Assembly: GCF_000423585.1 (NCBI RefSeq)
Contig: NZ_AUIG01000020.1
Location: 1 to 64,000 of the forward strand
Reading direction: 5' to 3'
From: Salinimicrobium xinjiangense DSM 19287
GTDB lineage: Bacteria; Bacteroidota; Bacteroidia; Flavobacteriales; Flavobacteriaceae
Length of the DNA stretch: 64,000 nt
Under the pieces are notes generated by a model. The model was given only the letters and a program-made list of their open reading frames with translations. It was not told the origin of the DNA and did no database searches. Positions within the stretch are counted from its first letter, which is position 1. Each line of letters starts with the position of its first letter. Positions 61,533 to 64,000 of the stretch are shown here, piece after piece. The translations under genes were made by a program, and so were the position numbers.

Positions 61533-61590
61533 TTAGTAGTTAGTATTGAGTATTGAGTAGTGAGTATTGAGAGGTGAGATGTGAGAAAAA
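61533..61590. repeat. Slippage-type repeats after metK
   Basis: TAGTTAGTAGTTAGTATTGAG and variants of GTATTGAGTAGTGAG fill the 50 bases after the metK stop codon. They resemble, in style but not in sequence, the simple repeats after other genes in the window. Confidence 0.6.
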
Positions 61591-61606
61591 TCACTTTCCT
61601 AGCTCC

Positions 61607-61648
61607 AAAAACACAAACCCGGAAAAAAATTTCCGGGTTTGTGTTTTT
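61607..61648. terminator. Bidirectional terminator between metK and the SRPBCC gene
   Basis: A perfect 19-bp stem (61607-61625 with 61630-61648; arm AAAAACACAAACCCGGAAA) with a 4-base loop, A-rich before and T-rich after. It serves both convergent genes. Confidence 0.92.
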
Positions 61649-61674
61649 TAAATCATCTGGAAAATAAGCTTCTT

Positions 61675-62454
61675 CTAATAAAGCACATCTCCTTCTGGTT
61701 CACTTCTCCACTTCCTTTCCCCTCCTTTTTCCATGTATTTTTTAAACTGCTTCAGGTCATTTTTTACTATTTTTTCAAAAGCAGGATTTAGCAATTTGGC
61801 TGCATATTCTCCCACCTTCCCGGATGGAGGACGGTAAGATATGGTGGTTTCCACAATTGTCCCCTTACCTGAGGGAGCATCCTTAAATCGTACTTCTCCG
61901 GCGTTCTCAATGTCTGCATCTGCAATTGAGCTCCAGGAAATATATTCATTTTCGATATCCTGCTCAATCACAGCCTCCCATTCTATAGTCCCAATCCCTC
62001 CCGGAATCTCTGCAGTCCACTGGGATCTCATTTCATCAATTTCCCTGATATCTTTGATGTGGCTCATAAAATTGGGCAGATTCTCAAGATTTCTCCAGTA
62101 GGCATAAAGCTCCCGGCGGGAACGTTTGATAGTCTGTTTGGTCTGAAGCTCAATAGAACGGGCTTTTTTTGAAAAGGGCCATGTTCCCTTAGCTGCTCTA
62201 AAAAGTAGTGCTCCCCCTGCCAGCAGTCCTGCCGCTCCCAAAATACCTTTTAAGGAGGAGGTATTTCCGGACGGATCATTTGATCCTGCTTCTCTGTATG
62301 GTCGCCTGGTCTTCCGGACTTCTGCTTCTGAAAGGTTTGGGTCATGAGTTCCTGATGGATACCCTGTTTCCCTTTCTATTCGGTCCTGCCGTGCGTCGCC
62401 GGAAAGTCTTGTTCTTTTACTTTTGACATTCGTCTTCATCTGATCTTTTTCCAT
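61675..62454 (-). CDS. SRPBCC-fold (polyketide cyclase/CoQ-binding-like) protein
   Basis: A 259-residue protein. The first 65 residues are charged and low in complexity. Then comes a short Gly/Ala/Leu hydrophobic segment (LKGILGAAGLLAGGALLF), and then an SRPBCC domain (about 100-240) starting SIELQTKQTIKRSRRELYAYWRNLENLPNFMSHI and ending FEKIVKNDLKQFKKYME. Such proteins bind small hydrophobic ligands; the ligand here is unknown. The ATG at 62454 is preferred to that at 62514, since the longer N-terminus adds nothing conserved. Confidence 0.8.
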   Translation of the reverse strand: MEKDQMKTNVKSKRTRLSGDARQDRIERETGYPSGTHDPNLSEAEVRKTRRPYREAGSNDPSGNTSSLKGILGAAGLLAGGALLFRAAKGTWPFSKKARSIELQTKQTIKRSRRELYAYWRNLENLPNFMSHIKDIREIDEMRSQWTAEIPGGIGTIEWEAVIEQDIENEYISWSSIADADIENAGEVRFKDAPSGKGTIVETTISYRPPSGKVGEYAAKLLNPAFEKIVKNDLKQFKKYMEKGGERKWRSEPEGDVLY

Positions 62455-62680
62455 AATGCTTTTTTTTAGTCCCTTAAATTTACGACTGACAAAGCTGAAA
62501 TCAGGATTATACATCCTAAATAATTGCTAATTCTAAATTTTATCGGGCTGATTTATAGTATTTTAACGATACATGGATTTTATCCCCGCATTTTCAGGAA
62601 AGCATTTTAGCCTTTCAGAAAGCTTTAACAGCCTTCCCTTTCTTTAATCCCTAATTTTAGAAAAACCAAAATCCTCTCCT

Positions 62681-64000
62681 ATGGCGTTCTTCGGAAAAGT
62701 TAGAAATACCATCAACCTCTTAAAAAATATTGATCTTGACCAACTGACAAAGATCAACAAGCACATAGACCTTTCGGAAGCCATGCAAACCCTTGGGCAG
62801 CTTGATGAGAATCAGCTCAAGGGCCTCATGAAAATGCTGAAGACCAAACGCCGCAAAGGTCAGAGTGATCTTCCACCTATTGATGGTGATTTTTACAATC
62901 TCGATCTCAAGCTCAACGAAGAGCAACGTGAGTTACAGATAAGGGTGCGGAATTTCATGGAAGATGAAGTGCGTCCCCTGGTCAACGACCACTGGAACCG
63001 GGCGAAATTTCCATTTGAGATCATTGAGAAATTTAAGAAGCTAAATATTACCGGAGTACCTTATGAAGGTTATGGCTGCCCGAATTTGCCATTTTTGATG
63101 GAAGGTATAATTGCCCAGGAGATCGCCCGGGTAGATGTATCTATTTCCACCTTTTTTGGCGTTCATAGCGGGCTGGCAATGGGTTCGATATATCTCTGCG
63201 GAAGCGAAGAACAAAAACAGGAATGGCTGCCAAAAATGCAAAAACTTGAGACTATTGGCGCCTTTGGCCTTACCGAACCTAATGTAGGCAGCGGCGTGGC
63301 CGGCGGACTCGAAACTACCTGCAAATTCGATGGGGAGCACTGGGTACTCAACGGACAGAAAAAATGGATTGGAAATGCCACTTTTGCAGATGTCATAGTG
63401 ATCTGGGCCAGGGATGAAGATTCCAATCAGGTGAAGGGATTTTTAGTCCGAAAGGAAAATCCCGGCTTTAAGGCCGAAAAAATGGAAGATAAGATGGCGC
63501 TGCGAATCGTTCAGAATGCTCTTATAACACTTACAGATTGCAAAGTTCCCGAAAGCGACCGACTCCAAAAAGCCGAATCCTTCAGAGACACTGCCAAGGT
63601 GTTAAGAATGACCCGGGCAGGTGTAGCCTGGCAGGCTGTGGGCTGTGCCCGAGGTGCTTATGAAAGCGCCCTAAAGTACACCAAGAAAAGAGAGCAGTTT
63701 GGAAGACCAATTGCTTCCTATCAGTTGATACAAAACCACCTGGTAGAGATGATCGCTAACCTCACTTCCATGCAAACCCTCTGCTTTAGATTATCAGAGC
63801 TGCAGGACCAGGATCTGCTCAAAGATGAGCACGCGTCCCTGGCTAAGGTGTATACCAGTATGAGGATGCGGGATGTAGTAAGTCGCGCGAGAGAAGTGAT
63901 GGGCGGTAACGGAATCCTTCTTGAGTATGATGTCGCGCGGTTCGTCGCCGATGCCGAAGCTATTTACAGCTATGAAGGAACTAAAGAAATTAATTCTTTA
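62681..64000 (+). CDS. Acyl-CoA dehydrogenase family protein, cut by the window end
   Basis: 440 codons from ATG 62681 remain open to the window edge. The first 75 residues are an extra N-terminal helical region. The dehydrogenase fold follows, with AFGLTEPNVGSGV and WIGNATFADVIVIWA (FAD/substrate loop), KKREQFGRPIASYQ and VMGGNGILLEY. AIYSYEGTKEINSL at the end contains the Glu that is catalytic in glutaryl-CoA-type members (YEGT). It would oxidise an acyl-CoA in fatty- or amino-acid catabolism. The overall pattern is closest to glutaryl-CoA dehydrogenase-like enzymes, with specificity unproven. Confidence 0.9.
   Translation, partial: MAFFGKVRNTINLLKNIDLDQLTKINKHIDLSEAMQTLGQLDENQLKGLMKMLKTKRRKGQSDLPPIDGDFYNLDLKLNEEQRELQIRVRNFMEDEVRPLVNDHWNRAKFPFEIIEKFKKLNITGVPYEGYGCPNLPFLMEGIIAQEIARVDVSISTFFGVHSGLAMGSIYLCGSEEQKQEWLPKMQKLETIGAFGLTEPNVGSGVAGGLETTCKFDGEHWVLNGQKKWIGNATFADVIVIWARDEDSNQVKGFLVRKENPGFKAEKMEDKMALRIVQNALITLTDCKVPESDRLQKAESFRDTAKVLRMTRAGVAWQAVGCARGAYESALKYTKKREQFGRPIASYQLIQNHLVEMIANLTSMQTLCFRLSELQDQDLLKDEHASLAKVYTSMRMRDVVSRAREVMGGNGILLEYDVARFVADAEAIYSYEGTKEINSL

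Noticed and set aside
1-64000. An anti-phage defence island, prophage or integrative element
   Set aside because: No integrase, phage structural, restriction, toxin-antitoxin, CBASS, retron or cas genes were seen; the only mobile genes are the IS110 transposase and the broken RAYT.

Overview
The window is about 64 kb of chromosome from a member of the Bacteroidota, almost certainly a marine or halotolerant flavobacterium of the Gramella/Salinimicrobium/Zunongwangia type. The evidence is the gliding genes gldA, gldB and gldC, a SusC/SusD polysaccharide-utilisation locus (PUL), DUF3857 proteins, a DnaG whose zinc-ribbon ligands are lost, promoters of the Bacteroidota type (TTG, about 17-21 bp, TAnnTTTG), and very weak Shine-Dalgarno signals. 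No rRNA, tRNA or CRISPR array was seen.

Layout. 1-1.2 kb: an IS110-type transposase. 1.4-8.9 kb: gldC-gldB, nadE, an atypical response regulator, dnaG, and an ECF sigma / anti-sigma-like / outer-membrane protein operon with a candidate autoregulated promoter. 9.0-35.8 kb: a large carbohydrate locus. On the plus strand are a secreted esterase, a PHP-domain hydrolase, a GH2 glycosidase and a formylglycine-generating enzyme. Converging on it from the minus strand is a long operon: a Y_Y_Y/LuxR-type sensor-regulator, SusC, SusD, a double-LamG lipoprotein, two GH144-like glucanases, an esterase, two GH43 enzymes flanking a GH3 beta-glucosidase, and a sulfatase. The GH144 pair with the GH3 suggests beta-1,2-glucan or a related glucan as one substrate. 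The GH43, GH2 and sulfatase genes imply a more complex polymer. 36-46.5 kb: housekeeping genes (ispB-like, rlmN, queA, aroA, a MazG-like protein, two DUF3857 proteins) ending at a dead REP-associated tyrosine transposase (RAYT) embedded in its palindromic repeats. 46.5-64 kb: dtd-rsgA, an aromatic amino acid operon, gldA, a methionine/homoserine operon, metK, an SRPBCC protein and the start of an acyl-CoA dehydrogenase gene.

The most notable finding is three short leader-peptide attenuators, none of them obvious at gene level. The pheA-aminotransferase-tyrA-DAHP synthase operon is preceded by a 25-residue peptide with seven consecutive aromatic residues (WYYFYFY), followed by a terminator and a complementary antiterminator segment. 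The metY-metX-hom operon is preceded by two leader peptides in series, each rich in Met and Cys (11 consecutive Met/Cys residues in one) and each followed by its own terminator and antiterminator segment. Together they form a candidate double-gated, translation-sensing methionine/cysteine attenuator. A structured-RNA candidate lies between this system and the divergent metK gene.

The intergenic DNA is also rich in dispersed repeats: RAYT-type palindromes, a GTCATTC...GAATCTTT element, AAATTCC/TTAATTG simple repeats, and a cACGGATTRCAAATCCGCGCC element.
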